Below, in pieces: positions 33,114-43,922 of a DNA stretch of 64,000 nucleotides (positions are counted from its first letter, which is position 1; each line of letters opens with the position of its first letter). The translations under genes were made by a program, and so were the position numbers. This DNA is from DATLGB01 sp963724135 (GTDB lineage: Bacteria > Actinomycetota > Thermoleophilia > Solirubrobacterales > Solirubrobacteraceae). The notes under the pieces are model-generated. The model saw only the letters and a list, made by a program, of their open reading frames with translations. It did not search any database and was not told the origin of the DNA. Where the stretch lies: positions 1 to 64,000 of the forward strand of contig CAVRTA010000004.1 in the NCBI GenBank assembly GCA_963724135.1, read 5' to 3'.

Positions 33114-34238
33114 ATGCTGGCGCTGCTGCTCTTCGGCGACACCGTCCGGACTCCGGCGCTGCGACACGAGCTGCCGCTGGCGATCGTCGATCCCGTGCTG
33201 TTCGCCGAGGCGGATGGCCGGCGCTTCGTGCTCACCACCCGCTTCGAGGCCGACCGGGTCAAGGAGGCGGCGCCGGACGTGGAGGTGCTCGACTGGATCG
33301 CGCTGGGATACAAGGACCTCGCCGCCGGGGGGATGTCGGATGCCGAGGCGGAGCGCGAGGTGGCCGCACGCGCGGTCAAGGAGATCGGGATCGAGGCGGC
33401 GGTCGTACCGGGTGGCTTCCCGCTCGGGCTCGGGGACCTGCTGCGCGAGCGCGGCGTGGAGCTGCTCATCGACGACACGGCGGTCGACCGGCGCCGGCGT
33501 GTCAAGACACCCGCCGAGCTGGAGGGGATCCGCGTCGCGCAGCGGGCCGCCGAGGCGGCGATGGCCGCCGCCCGGGAGCACCTCTTCAGCGCGCGGCCAC
33601 AGGACGGCAGGCTGATGCTCGACGGCAAGCCGCTGCTGGCCGAGGACGTGCGCCGGACGCTGCGCGACGCCGCCCGGGCCCACGGCGCCCCGTGCCCGCC
33701 GGACATGATCGTCGCCTCGGTGTGGCAGGGCTCGGGCCACGACCCGGGCCACGGCCCGCTGCCCGCCGGGCTGCCGATCCAGATCGACCTGTGGCCGCAG
33801 CACGAGGCCAGCGGCTGCTGGGCCGACATGACGCGCACGTTCGTCGTCGGCGAGCCGGCGCCCGGGGTCGTCGAGCTCGCTGCGCTCGTCAGGCGGTCGC
33901 ACGACGAGGCGATCGCGGCCGTCCGCGCCGGGGTCACCGGGCGCGCGATCTTCGACGTCGCGTGCGACGTGCTCGAAGCGGAGGGGCACGCGACCTCGCG
34001 CACCGGCGACGAGGAGCACGGCTTCCAGTGGTCGCTCGGCCACGGCGTCGGGCTGGACGTCCACGAGGAGCCGATGCTCGGCCTGGCCGGCCACGAGCCG
34101 CTGCTCGCCGGCGATGTCGTCGCGCTCGAGCCGGGCATCGTCGACGCCGAGCTGGGCGAGATCCGCTTCGAGGACCTCGTGCTGGTCACCGACACCGGCG
34201 CCGAGGTACTGACCCAGTTCTCCTACGAGACGAGCTGA
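33114..34238 (+). CDS. M24 family (Xaa-Pro) metallopeptidase
   Basis: A 374-residue pita-bread-fold peptidase. The N-terminal domain (residues 1-135) resembles creatinase-like proteins. The metal-binding residues are found as IQIDLWP (Asp), WADMTRTFVVG (Asp), SLGHGVGLDVHEEPML (His), LEPGIVDAELG (Glu) and IRFEDLVLV (Glu). The likely activity is removal of an N-terminal residue before proline. It overlaps the convergent diguanylate cyclase by 16 bases. Confidence 0.92.
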   Translation: MLALLLFGDTVRTPALRHELPLAIVDPVLFAEADGRRFVLTTRFEADRVKEAAPDVEVLDWIALGYKDLAAGGMSDAEAEREVAARAVKEIGIEAAVVPGGFPLGLGDLLRERGVELLIDDTAVDRRRRVKTPAELEGIRVAQRAAEAAMAAAREHLFSARPQDGRLMLDGKPLLAEDVRRTLRDAARAHGAPCPPDMIVASVWQGSGHDPGHGPLPAGLPIQIDLWPQHEASGCWADMTRTFVVGEPAPGVVELAALVRRSHDEAIAAVRAGVTGRAIFDVACDVLEAEGHATSRTGDEEHGFQWSLGHGVGLDVHEEPMLGLAGHEPLLAGDVVALEPGIVDAELGEIRFEDLVLVTDTGAEVLTQFSYETS

Positions 34239-35764
34239 CGCTCGCAGATCACGCGGTTCTTGCCGCCGCGCTTGGCCGCGTAGAGCGCCGCGTCCGCCGC
34301 CGCGATCAGCTCGAGAGGCGATTGCGCGCCGCCCGCGACGCCGGCGCTTCCGGTGACGCGCAGGCCGTCGAAGTCGAGCGTCTCGATCTCGCGCAGCATC
34401 TCCCCGGCCAGGCGGGTTGCGCCGGCGACGTCGGTGCGCGGCAGGGCGATCGCGATCTCCTCGCCGCCGTAGCGCGCCGCCAGGTCGCTGCCCCGGCAGC
34501 GGCGCCGGATGACGCGCCCCACTCCGCGCAGGACCTCGTCGCCGACGAGGTGGCCGTGGCGGTCGTTGACGAGCTTGAAGTCGTCGAGATCGAGCATCAC
34601 GAGGCTCATGCCGTCGACGCCCCGATCCAGCCGCTCCTTGAACGCGCGATGGTTGGCCAGCCCCGTCAGGCCGTCGACCGTCGCCTGCTCGGAGACCCGC
34701 ATGTGCAGGCGCGCGTTCTCCAGCGCGACGGTGGCCTGATCGGCCAGGCGATCGAACAGCTCGACCTCGTCAGGGGCGAACGCGCGGCCCGAGCGGGCGA
34801 CCACGAGCGGCTCGGGCTCGGGATGCAGATGGCGTGCGAGGACGTGCCACCCGTCCGCGTAGGCGCTGACCGAGCCGCCGCCCGGCCGGGCCGCGACCAC
34901 ACCGCGCTCGAGCGCCCGCTCCGCCGCCGGGAAGAACGGATCCGCGTTGAGCGCCTCGCGCCCGATGTCGTGCACCGCGGCCAGCAGCGCGGAGCGGTCG
35001 AGGTTGGCGGCGAGCGCGCCGCCCATGCGGTCGAGGACGAAGCGAAGCCGCTCGCGCTCGACGGCCTCGTGCGCGATGTGCCGGGAGCGGTCGGCGGTCA
35101 GGGCGGCGTGCAGGACGACCAGCGGGACCAGCAGCAGCCAGCCGCGATGGCCGGCGCCGACGGCGAGCCAGCCGACCGGCGTCAGCGCCGCGTCGATGCC
35201 GTAGATCCAGCCCATCGCGCGCAGCTGGAGGCCGGGTGCGATCCCTCGGCCGAGCCACTCGCGCAGCACCGTGCAGGCGGTGTCGGCGAACGTCTGGGCG
35301 AGAAAGGCCGGGACGAGCAGCCATGGCGCGGGCGCCGCCAACGCGAAGACGGCGGCGGGGCCGACCGCGTACCACGCGTCCACGGTGGCGGTCAGCAGCC
35401 GCTCCGGATGCTCGCGGCGTGCCGCGACATCGACCGCCGACGCGAGCGCGAGCCCGGCGGCGACCGCGACCGGGACGAGCGCGGGCGGCAGCAGGAACAG
35501 CATCGGGACGAGGGCGAGCTGGGTCGGGACGGCCGAGCCGCCACCCACGTACACGTGCACGCGAGCGCAGCAGGCGTAGAGCAGGACGAGACCGACGGCG
35601 TCGAGCGCACCGACGCCGAGCGGTGGCGTCGTCGCGATCAGGACGCCGACCGCGGCGGCGAGCGCGGCTGCACCCACCGCCTCCGTGAGGCGCTCCCGTC
35701 GCGAGAGGCGCCTCAGCCGGTCCACCCGCGGGGGTGTGCGCACGTCCTCCATCACCGACGGCAT
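34223..35764 (-). CDS. membrane diguanylate cyclase (GGDEF, GAF-like)
   Basis: A 513-residue protein. The first 240 residues hold about seven membrane helices (e.g. LTEAVGAAALAAAVGVLIA, LLLVPLVVLHAALTA). A GAF-like segment follows (residues about 245-345, ending LFDRLADQATVALENARLHM). The GGDEF domain has TVDGLTGLANHRAFKERLD, VMLDLDDFKLVNDRHGHLVG, ARYGGEEIAIAL and ALYAAKRGGKNRV; RGSD five residues before GGEEI is an inhibitory site. It should make c-di-GMP. ATG 35764 and ATG 35752 are both possible starts. Confidence 0.92.
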   Translation of the reverse strand: MPSVMEDVRTPPRVDRLRRLSRRERLTEAVGAAALAAAVGVLIATTPPLGVGALDAVGLVLLYACCARVHVYVGGGSAVPTQLALVPMLFLLPPALVPVAVAAGLALASAVDVAARREHPERLLTATVDAWYAVGPAAVFALAAPAPWLLVPAFLAQTFADTACTVLREWLGRGIAPGLQLRAMGWIYGIDAALTPVGWLAVGAGHRGWLLLVPLVVLHAALTADRSRHIAHEAVERERLRFVLDRMGGALAANLDRSALLAAVHDIGREALNADPFFPAAERALERGVVAARPGGGSVSAYADGWHVLARHLHPEPEPLVVARSGRAFAPDEVELFDRLADQATVALENARLHMRVSEQATVDGLTGLANHRAFKERLDRGVDGMSLVMLDLDDFKLVNDRHGHLVGDEVLRGVGRVIRRRCRGSDLAARYGGEEIAIALPRTDVAGATRLAGEMLREIETLDFDGLRVTGSAGVAGGAQSPLELIAAADAALYAAKRGGKNRVICERQLVS

Positions 35765-35863
35765 CGGCTTTAGGGCCGGATTCGATTAGCGGACAGATGG
35801 TCTACGTCAGAGTTCTGACACCACGGCTTAACCGGATACTTGATCCCTCCGACATGCGTCCAC

Positions 35864-36463
35864 ATGGTCCGCCGGTTGCTTAAGAACTCACTCATCGCCC
35901 TCGTCCTCGTAGGCGTCGCCGCCCCACCGGCGACGGCGTCGTGCCCCGGCGGTGAGCTGAGCCGGCCATTCCTGAAGTGGCTGGACCCGTTCTGGTACCG
36001 GCTCGCCGACGGCGGCAGCGTCGATCGCGCGGCCGCCGGGTGGACCATGACCGGCGGCTCGCATACCGTCGTCTCTCACGTCGCGCCCGATCTCGCCGAC
36101 TCCGGCCAGCCCTGGGTCGTGGGCATCGGCGCCGGCGGCTCCGCCACGTCGCCGGTCACCTGTCTGGCGCTCGACTCGCCGACCCTGCGCTTCATGGTCA
36201 AGAGCACGGGCTCGCCACTCGGCCTGCTCGTCGTGACCGCCGTGCTGACGGAGAACGGGGCGCTGCTGAAGAAGGTCCCGGTCGGCGTCGTCACCGGCCT
36301 CGGCCACAACCAGTGGAAGCCGAGCCTGCCGATGCTGCTCGCCGTCCCGGAGATCGCCGGCCTCGATCCCAGCGTCGACGTCCACTTCAAGTTCACCGTC
36401 ACCGGACTCGGCGGCGCGTTCCAGATCGACGACCTCTACGTCGATCCGTATCGTAAGAACTAG
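35864..36463 (+). CDS. secreted protein of unknown function
   Basis: A 199-residue protein with signal peptide (RRLLKNSLIALVLVGVAAPP). The mature part starts SCPGGELSRPFLKWLDPFWY and has the beta-rich sequence TLRFMVKSTGSPLGLLVVTA ... VHFKFTVTGLGGAFQIDDLY. This resembles a carbohydrate-binding-like jelly roll (ending in DDLYVDPY), a pattern found in many actinobacterial proteins of unknown function. ATG 35864 is chosen for the signal peptide. It is followed closely by the matrixin-like peptidase, on the same strand. Confidence 0.75.
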   Translation: MVRRLLKNSLIALVLVGVAAPPATASCPGGELSRPFLKWLDPFWYRLADGGSVDRAAAGWTMTGGSHTVVSHVAPDLADSGQPWVVGIGAGGSATSPVTCLALDSPTLRFMVKSTGSPLGLLVVTAVLTENGALLKKVPVGVVTGLGHNQWKPSLPMLLAVPEIAGLDPSVDVHFKFTVTGLGGAFQIDDLYVDPYRKN

Positions 36464-36465
36464 TT

Positions 36466-37266
36466 GTGATCGCGCGCGCTCTTCTGGTCATCGGCCTGCT
36501 CGCCGTGGCGGCGCCGGACGCGCACGCGTACCGGCTGATGAAGATCCGCCCGCAGCCGGAGCTCCTCTACTACGTCGGGCTGAAGGACTGGAAGAAGCCG
36601 ATGGCGCGCGCGGTGAAGGCGCTCAACCGCGCCCGTGTCGGCGTCAGGCTCGTCAAGGCGCAGATCCCCGAGCAGGCATCGATCCAGGTCGGGCGCCTGG
36701 AGAAGCGGTGCGGCATTCCCGGCCAGACGGCGACGACTCTCAACATCGAGGGCGGCTATGCGGCCATCTACCTGCCGTTCGGCTGCCGCGGGACGGCGGC
36801 GACGATCATCGCCGCCCACGAGCTCGGGCACGCGCTCGGCCTCAAGCACGAGAACCGCCGCTGCGCGCTGATGAACTCGAGCGGGACGGGGCCGAAGTCG
36901 ATTCCGACGAACTGCCTCGGCAGGCGCCACCCGTGGAACCGCAAACCGTTCCGCGCGGACGACCTCGCCGGCCTGCGCAAGCTCTTCCACAACACCAGGC
37001 CGCGCGTGACGCTCGACCTCAGGGGGCCGACGACGGTCCCGGCCGGCACCACCGTCCGCTTCCGGATCAAGATCGCCGACCGCGAGCGCAACGTCTCCCA
37101 GCACACGACTGACTACGGCGACGGCTCGCGCGAGGAGCACGACGCCTCGGAGGCGCCGCCGACCTTCCACACGTACACGACGCCCGGCACGTACCGGCTG
37201 CGGGTGTCGGCCGTCGACTTCTACGGCCGGCGCGACACCGAGTCGGTCACCATCACGGTCACCTGA
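36466..37266 (+). CDS. secreted matrixin-like metallopeptidase with PKD domain
   Basis: A 266-residue exported protein, GTG start 36466, two bases after the previous stop. Signal peptide to about residue 22 (ALLVIGLLAVAAPDAHA). The zinc-binding HELGHALGLKHE is complete, with Met turn CALMNSS following, as in matrixin-type (M10/M57-like) peptidases. The last 80 residues form a PKD-like domain (VTLDLRGPTTVPAGTTVRFR, DYGDGSREEHD, YTTPGTYRLRVSAVD). Likely an extracellular peptidase; the C-terminal domain would bind its target or the cell surface. Confidence 0.88.
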   Translation: MIARALLVIGLLAVAAPDAHAYRLMKIRPQPELLYYVGLKDWKKPMARAVKALNRARVGVRLVKAQIPEQASIQVGRLEKRCGIPGQTATTLNIEGGYAAIYLPFGCRGTAATIIAAHELGHALGLKHENRRCALMNSSGTGPKSIPTNCLGRRHPWNRKPFRADDLAGLRKLFHNTRPRVTLDLRGPTTVPAGTTVRFRIKIADRERNVSQHTTDYGDGSREEHDASEAPPTFHTYTTPGTYRLRVSAVDFYGRRDTESVTITVT

Positions 37267-37301
37267 CACTCGGCGCGCCGGTCGGTGCGAAGATCCCGCG
37301 C

Positions 37302-37956
37302 ATGGCGTTCAAGGACCGGCTCGCGCGGGCGCAGGACAAGCTGCGCGACGAGCTCAGCGAGGCCAAGGAGAAGCTGGGCGAGGAGCTGACGGGGCTGGTC
37401 GCCGGGCCCGACGGCAGCGCGAGCCCGGAGGGCTTCGTGCTCGGGCTGGTGCGTTCGGCGCGCGACCCCGAGGACGAGCCGCTGACGGAGAAGCAGGTGC
37501 GCAAGGAGGCCAGGAAGCGGCGCCGGCGGCTCGGGATCGCCTCGTTCGCCGCAGGCCCGTTCGCGGGGGCGGCGGGCGAGGCGACCGACCTCTACACGGA
37601 GACGGCGACGGTCTGCGACCTCGTCGACCTGCACGACCTGATCCTCACCGACGTCGACGTCGGCGCGCACATGCTGGTGCTGTGGGGCGTGGCCGAGGAC
37701 GTCCAGGCCGCGCGCGCCGCGCTGGACGGGACCGGGATGCCGATCATCGCCCTGCTGCAGGCGCGCTGGGTCGGCCGGCTGCAGGAGCACGTCCCCGACG
37801 AGTGGACGCTGGTGAACACGATCAAGTTCATCTGGCGCGCGCGCGAGGTCCAGGGCGATCTCGCCGAGACGGCGACGTCGGGCGCGTTCAAGCGCGTGCT
37901 GCGCGCCGGCTCCCAGACGAAGGAGTTCGTCGCCCGGGCCGAGCAGCAGCTCGGCG

Positions 37957-37976
<20 letters not shown>
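37302..37976 (+). CDS. conserved hypothetical protein
   Basis: A 224-residue soluble protein. The first 45 residues are a charged coiled-coil (FKDRLARAQDKLRDELSEAK). The core (GIASFAAGPFAGAAGEATDL, CDLVDLHDLILTDVDVGAHM) recalls the conserved core of EcsC-like proteins, but the match is weak. The end, TIKFIWRAREVQGDLAETAT, is helical. No catalytic residues are evident. It overlaps the convergent lamin-tail gene by 20 bases. Confidence 0.7.
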
Positions 37977-39630
<1,654 letters not shown>

Positions 39631-39638
39631 GGTGATCC

Positions 39639-40493
39639 TCAGCTTGTCTTGGCCTTCGGCCGGGGGTACTGGAGACCCATCGACGCCTCCCAGGCGTGCG
39701 CGCCGAACAGACGGCGCTGGGCGATCATCACGCGCGCCGACGGCGTCACGCGGTAGATGCGGCGCGGCAGTTTCGTCGTCAGCGCCTTCTCGACGGCGCG
39801 GGCGACGCGGTCGGGCCCGCCGCCGATCAACCGGATCATCAGCTTGTTCTCGTAGACGCCGGCGGTGAGCCTGCCGACCTGCTGGTTGAAGTGGTCGTAC
39901 GGGCCGCCGGTCTCGTGCGCCTGCAGCGACGACGTCGCGGCGGTCCCGAACTCCGTCTTGATCAGGCCGGGCTGGATGCTGACGACGTGCACGCCGAAGC
40001 CCTTGACCTCCCAGCGCAGCGCGTCGGTGACCGCCTCGACGGCGAACTTGGTCGAGTGGTAGATGCCGCCGCCCGGGAACACGAGGTTGGCGCCCATCGA
40101 GCTCATGTTCACGATCCGCCCCTGCCCCCGCGCGCGCATCGACGGCAGCACGAGCTGGCACATGCGGATGAGCCCGAACACGTTGGTCTCGAACTGGTTG
40201 CGCACCGCGTCGAGCTCGACCGTCTCGATCGCGCCCGACTGCGAGTAGCCGGCGTTGTTGACGAGGGCGCCGACGGCGCCCTCGCTCTCCACGACGGTGT
40301 CGACCGCCGTCCGCATCGAGTCCTCGTCGTTGACGTCGAGCGCGAGCAGCTTGCAGCCCTTGGACTCGAGGTCGGCGATCGAGTCGGGACGGCGTGCGGT
40401 CGCGTAGACGGTGTGGCCCTTCTTGGCGAGGCGCAGTGCGGTCGCCCGGCCGATGCCGGTCGAGCAGCCGGTGATGAGGACGGGGCCGTTCAC
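39639..40493 (-). CDS. short-chain dehydrogenase/reductase
   Basis: A 284-residue SDR. The cofactor motif is VLITGCSTGIGRATALRLAK, an arginine pair follows (ATARRPDS), which favours NADP. NNAGYSQSG, VNMSSMGANLV and GIYHSTKFAVEA give the catalytic Ser, Tyr and Lys. The C-terminal 70 residues (GPDRVARAVEKALTTKLPRR) are typical of the retinol-dehydrogenase-like SDRs. The start is GTG 40493. It lies next to the DUF4242 gene on the same strand with a three-base gap. Confidence 0.92.
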   Translation of the reverse strand: MNGPVLITGCSTGIGRATALRLAKKGHTVYATARRPDSIADLESKGCKLLALDVNDEDSMRTAVDTVVESEGAVGALVNNAGYSQSGAIETVELDAVRNQFETNVFGLIRMCQLVLPSMRARGQGRIVNMSSMGANLVFPGGGIYHSTKFAVEAVTDALRWEVKGFGVHVVSIQPGLIKTEFGTAATSSLQAHETGGPYDHFNQQVGRLTAGVYENKLMIRLIGGGPDRVARAVEKALTTKLPRRIYRVTPSARVMIAQRRLFGAHAWEASMGLQYPRPKAKTS

Positions 40494-40496
40494 CCG

Positions 40497-40733
40497 CTAC
40501 GCCCGCGCCGGCTGAGGGTCGGGCCGGACGATCACCGTGTCGGCGATCGGGATGATCTCGTCAGCGCAGACGGTGCCGACCGAGCCACCGTCCTCCGCGA
40601 GGACGTAGCTGCGGATCCAGCGGATGTCGTCGGACATCTCCTCGTCGCCGACCCGCGCCGAGCGCCCGGCCGCCTCCTCGAGCTCCGCCGGCGACCGCCA
40701 GCCGCTGCGGCGCAGGATCACGTACTGCTGCAT
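40497..40733 (-). CDS. DUF4242 (SCO4226-like) small protein
   Basis: A 78-residue protein, MQQYVILRRSGWRSPAELEE at its start and IRWIRSYVLAEDGGSVGTVC in the middle. The strand-helix-strand pattern and the conserved IRWIRSYV identify the DUF4242 family; the Streptomyces member SCO4226 binds nickel. A good RBS (GGGGAGGAC) precedes ATG 40733. It is co-oriented with the SDR behind it and divergent from the NADH dehydrogenase gene with a 76-base gap. Confidence 0.82.
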   Translation of the reverse strand: MQQYVILRRSGWRSPAELEEAAGRSARVGDEEMSDDIRWIRSYVLAEDGGSVGTVCADEIIPIADTVIVRPDPQPARA

Positions 40734-40809
40734 GGTGTCCTCCCCTTCGATTGTCGACGCGAACCTAACGCCTGTCGCACCCGGAGGGCAAGCGTTACGG
40801 TGGCGGGCG

Positions 40810-42108
40810 ATGACAGATGAGCCGCACCGGGTCGTAGTCGTCGGCGGGGGCTTCGGCGGCATCCAGGCGGTGGACAAGCTGCGCCACGCCCGCGTCGAGG
40901 TGACGCTCGTCGACCGGCGCAACTTTCACCTCTTCCAGCCCCTGAGCTACCAGGTGGCCACGGGCTCGCTGTCGCCGGGTGAGATCGCGTATCCGCTGCG
41001 GGCGGTGTTCAAGCGGGCGCTCAACGTCCGCGTGCTGCTGGGGGAGGCGACCGGCTTCGACCTGGCCGCGCGCCGGATCTCGTTGCGCTCGGTGAGCGGC
41101 GTGCCGGTCCCGGAGTCGCTCCCGTACGACACGCTGATCGTCGCCGGCGGCTCGCACTACGCGTTCTTCGGCAATGACCACTGGGCCGAGCACGCGCTCG
41201 AGGTCAAGTCGCTCGAGAGCGCGCTGGCGGTGCGCAGCCGCATCTTCGCCGCCTTCGAGGCGGCCGAGGGCGAGCCCGATCCGCAGCGGCGCGACGAGTG
41301 GCTGACGTTCGTGGTCGTGGGCGCCGGCCCGACCGGCGTCGAGATGGCGGGCCAGATCGCCGAGCTCGCGCGGGACACGCTCAAGCGCGACTTCCGCGCC
41401 ACCGATCCGCGCAGCGCGCGGATCCTGCTCGTAGAGGCCGCCGACCGGGTGCTGACGGCGTTCCCGGAGAAGCTGTCCGCGCGGGCGCAGCGGTCGCTCG
41501 AGCGGCTCGGCGTGACGCCGCTGGTCGGCCACTCGGTCGTCGACGTCGACGACACCTGCGTGACCGTCCGCGCGGGCGAGCAGACCGAGCGCATCCCCAC
41601 GCACACGGTGGTGTGGGCGGCGGGCGTCGCGGCCAGCGGGATGGCCGCCGAGCTCGCGCGGGCGACCGGCGCCGACATCGACCGCGCCGGACGCGTCACG
41701 GTGGAGCCCGACCTCACGCTGCCCGGACACCCGGAGGTCTTCGCGCTCGGAGACATGGTGCGGGTCAGAGACGCAAGCGGCGAGGCGGTCACACTCCCGG
41801 GCGTCGCGCCCGTGGCCATGCAGCAGGGCCGCTACGCCGCGAAGGTCGTCCGTGCGCGCCTCACCGGCCGGCAGGCCAAGCCGTTCCGCTACATCGACAA
41901 GGGCAACCTCGCCACCATCGGACGAGCCTCAGCGGTCGCCGACATCAAGGGCCTCAGGCTCAGCGGCTTCCTCGCCTGGATCACCTGGTTGCTGATCCAC
42001 CTCTGGTACCTCGTCGGCTTCCAGAACCGCCTGCTCGTCTTCATCCGCTGGGGCTTCTCGTTCTTCACCCGCGGGCGCGGCGCGCGCCTGATCACGGGGG
42101 AGCCCTAG
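40810..42108 (+). CDS. ndh: type II NADH dehydrogenase (NAD(P)/FAD oxidoreductase)
   Basis: A 432-residue flavoprotein. FAD motif RVVVVGGGFGGIQAVDKLR, NADH motif VVVGAGPTGVEMAGQIAEL, second FAD motif EVFALGDMVRV. The active-site segment is FHLFQPLSYQVATGSLSPG, and a C-terminal membrane-binding stretch (LAWITWLLIHLWYLVGFQNR) is typical of NDH-2. It moves electrons from NADH to quinone without pumping protons. It is separate from other respiratory genes. Confidence 0.93.
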   Translation: MTDEPHRVVVVGGGFGGIQAVDKLRHARVEVTLVDRRNFHLFQPLSYQVATGSLSPGEIAYPLRAVFKRALNVRVLLGEATGFDLAARRISLRSVSGVPVPESLPYDTLIVAGGSHYAFFGNDHWAEHALEVKSLESALAVRSRIFAAFEAAEGEPDPQRRDEWLTFVVVGAGPTGVEMAGQIAELARDTLKRDFRATDPRSARILLVEAADRVLTAFPEKLSARAQRSLERLGVTPLVGHSVVDVDDTCVTVRAGEQTERIPTHTVVWAAGVAASGMAAELARATGADIDRAGRVTVEPDLTLPGHPEVFALGDMVRVRDASGEAVTLPGVAPVAMQQGRYAAKVVRARLTGRQAKPFRYIDKGNLATIGRASAVADIKGLRLSGFLAWITWLLIHLWYLVGFQNRLLVFIRWGFSFFTRGRGARLITGEP

Positions 42109-42129
42109 CGCCCCTCGCCCCAATCGAAG

Positions 42130-42948
42130 TCAATACGCCGTGCAGCGGGTCCGATGCGGCCGGCCGCCGATCTCCTTGCCCCGGTGCCAGAGCCAGTTGT
42201 CGAGCGTTCGCGGTGGGACGCCGGCAGCGGCGGCGAGCTGCTCGCAGGCGTGGACGGTGCAGGCGCGCAGCTCGATCTCCTCGGGGCTGCGGTGCGTGAG
42301 CTCGGTGCCCGAGTCGACGAGGGTGGCGAGGCCCGGGGCGTACTCGAGCACGCCGTCGTGGCGCAGCACGTGGGGGAGGAGGTTGTCGGCGAAGACCGTG
42401 AGGCGGTCGGTGTCGGTGAAGTCGGCGACGCCGGCGAGCGCGAGGTCGTTGGCGGTGATCTGCGCGCGCTTGTAGAAGCCGGGGTCGGCATAGAGCGGCA
42501 TCCCGCGCACGAGCGCGGCGGCGAACGCCTGCGCGGAGGAGCCGAGCTCGAGCGGTGTGTCGCCGAGCCAGCCGCCGAGCTCGCGCAGTGCGCGCGTGTA
42601 CAGGGCCGTCAGCTCGTGGCCGGGGTCGAGGCCGAGCGTCGCGCCGAGCTCGGCGGCGGAGAGCGCGCGCAGCTCGGCCGCCGTCCACGGCGGGCCGCGC
42701 TCGGTGAGCCGGCGCGTGAGACCGTCCGTGTCGATGCCGAGGTCCTCGAACCAGCCCGAGCCGAAGTTGATCGCATCGAGGATGAGGAGGTAGCGGACGA
42801 CCTCGTCGCGGGGCGCGTCGAGGCGGTGCAGCTGCGGATCGAGGCCGCTCGTGCCGGCGCCGTAGCCGGCGGCATCCGCGACGATCGTGACGTGCCGGGC
42901 CGCCGCGGCAACACCGGCGCAGTGGGCGCGCACGTCCTCGGCGAGCAT
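42130..42948 (-). CDS. queuosine salvage protein (Qng1/DUF2419 family)
   Basis: A 272-residue protein. The match is to queuosine 5'-phosphate N-glycosylase: LLILDAINFGSGWFEDLGID, FYKRAQITANDLALAGVADF, FADNLLPHVLRHDGVLEYAP, then ELRACTVHACEQLAAA. The known family hydrolyses Q-5'-monophosphate to release queuine. No tgt, que or transport gene is near, so the source and use of queuine cannot be told. The substrate-binding DAxNFGSGW and Asp residues are intact. It is divergent from the substrate-binding protein with a 22-base gap. Confidence 0.85.
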   Translation of the reverse strand: MLAEDVRAHCAGVAAAARHVTIVADAAGYGAGTSGLDPQLHRLDAPRDEVVRYLLILDAINFGSGWFEDLGIDTDGLTRRLTERGPPWTAAELRALSAAELGATLGLDPGHELTALYTRALRELGGWLGDTPLELGSSAQAFAAALVRGMPLYADPGFYKRAQITANDLALAGVADFTDTDRLTVFADNLLPHVLRHDGVLEYAPGLATLVDSGTELTHRSPEEIELRACTVHACEQLAAAAGVPPRTLDNWLWHRGKEIGGRPHRTRCTAY

Positions 42949-42970
42949 CGCGCTCCTACGCTACGCGGCG

Positions 42971-43922
42971 ATGCGCCGTCTGGCACTCCTGCTGGCCGTG
43001 CTCGTGGCCGGCTGCGGCGGTTCCACGCCGGCGCCGCGGCCGGAGCTGACGCTCGCGCTCGACTTCACCCCGAACGCCGTCCACGCCCCGCTCTACGCGG
43101 CTGCCGAGCACGGTGCGTTCAGCATCCGCGCAGCCCGGCTCGGGGCCGGACGGGCTCAAGCTCGTGGCCTCGGGCAAGGTCGACCTCGGCGTGCTCGACA
43201 TCCACGACCTCGCGATCGCGCGCGAGCGGGGGACGAAGATCGTCGCGATCGGCGCGCTCGTGCAGAAGCCGCTCGCGGCGCTCGTTGCGCGGGACGGACG
43301 GGACATATCCCGCCCGCGCGACCTCGAGGGCCGGACGGTCGGCGTCTCGGGCCTGCCGTCCGACCCCGCTTTCCTCGACGCGATCGTCCGCCACGACGGT
43401 GGCGACCCGTCGAAGGTCGATCGGGTCACGATCGGCTTCAGCGCCGTCACGCGGATCCTGTCCGGACGCGTCGACGCCGCTCCCGTGTTCTGGAATGCCG
43501 AGGGAGTCGTCCTCTCCGAGCGCGGGCTCGACACGCGCGAGTTCCGGATCGAGGACTACGGCGCGCCGCCGTACCCCGAGGTCGTGCTGATCACGTCCGA
43601 GGACACGCTCTCCCGCAAGCGCGCTCAGCTCCGCGACGCGCTGCTGGCGATCGCCAACGGCATCCAGAACGTGCGCGCCGACCCCGACAGCGCCGCACGC
43701 CGCATCGCCGACGCCGCCGGCACGAAGGACGTCGACCTCGTTCAGGCCCAGCTGGACGCCGTCCTCCCGCTCTACGGCACGCGCCTCGACCGCAGGGTGC
43801 TCGAGCGCTGGGCTGCGTTCGACGCGCGCATCGGCATCGTCGAACGCAAGCCTGACGTACGCGCCGCCTTCGACGTCGGCCTCGGGAAGATCTCGAGCGG
43901 ACGGAGTCATAGCCTGAGCGGC
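42971..43922 (+). CDS. NMT1/THI5-like ABC substrate-binding lipoprotein, frameshifted
   Basis: About 310 residues after repair. Signal with lipobox MRRLALLLAVLVAGCGG. The motif LTLALDFTPNAVHAPLYAAA is that of thiamine-precursor/NMT1-like binding proteins. The rest (GSGPDGLKLVASGKVDLGVL, DISRPRDLEGRTVGVSGLPS) is in another frame because of one indel near 43130. No permease or ATPase gene is near. The open frame runs without a stop into the sigma factor; the true stop is probably lost to a second error between about 43880 and 43920. Confidence 0.75.
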
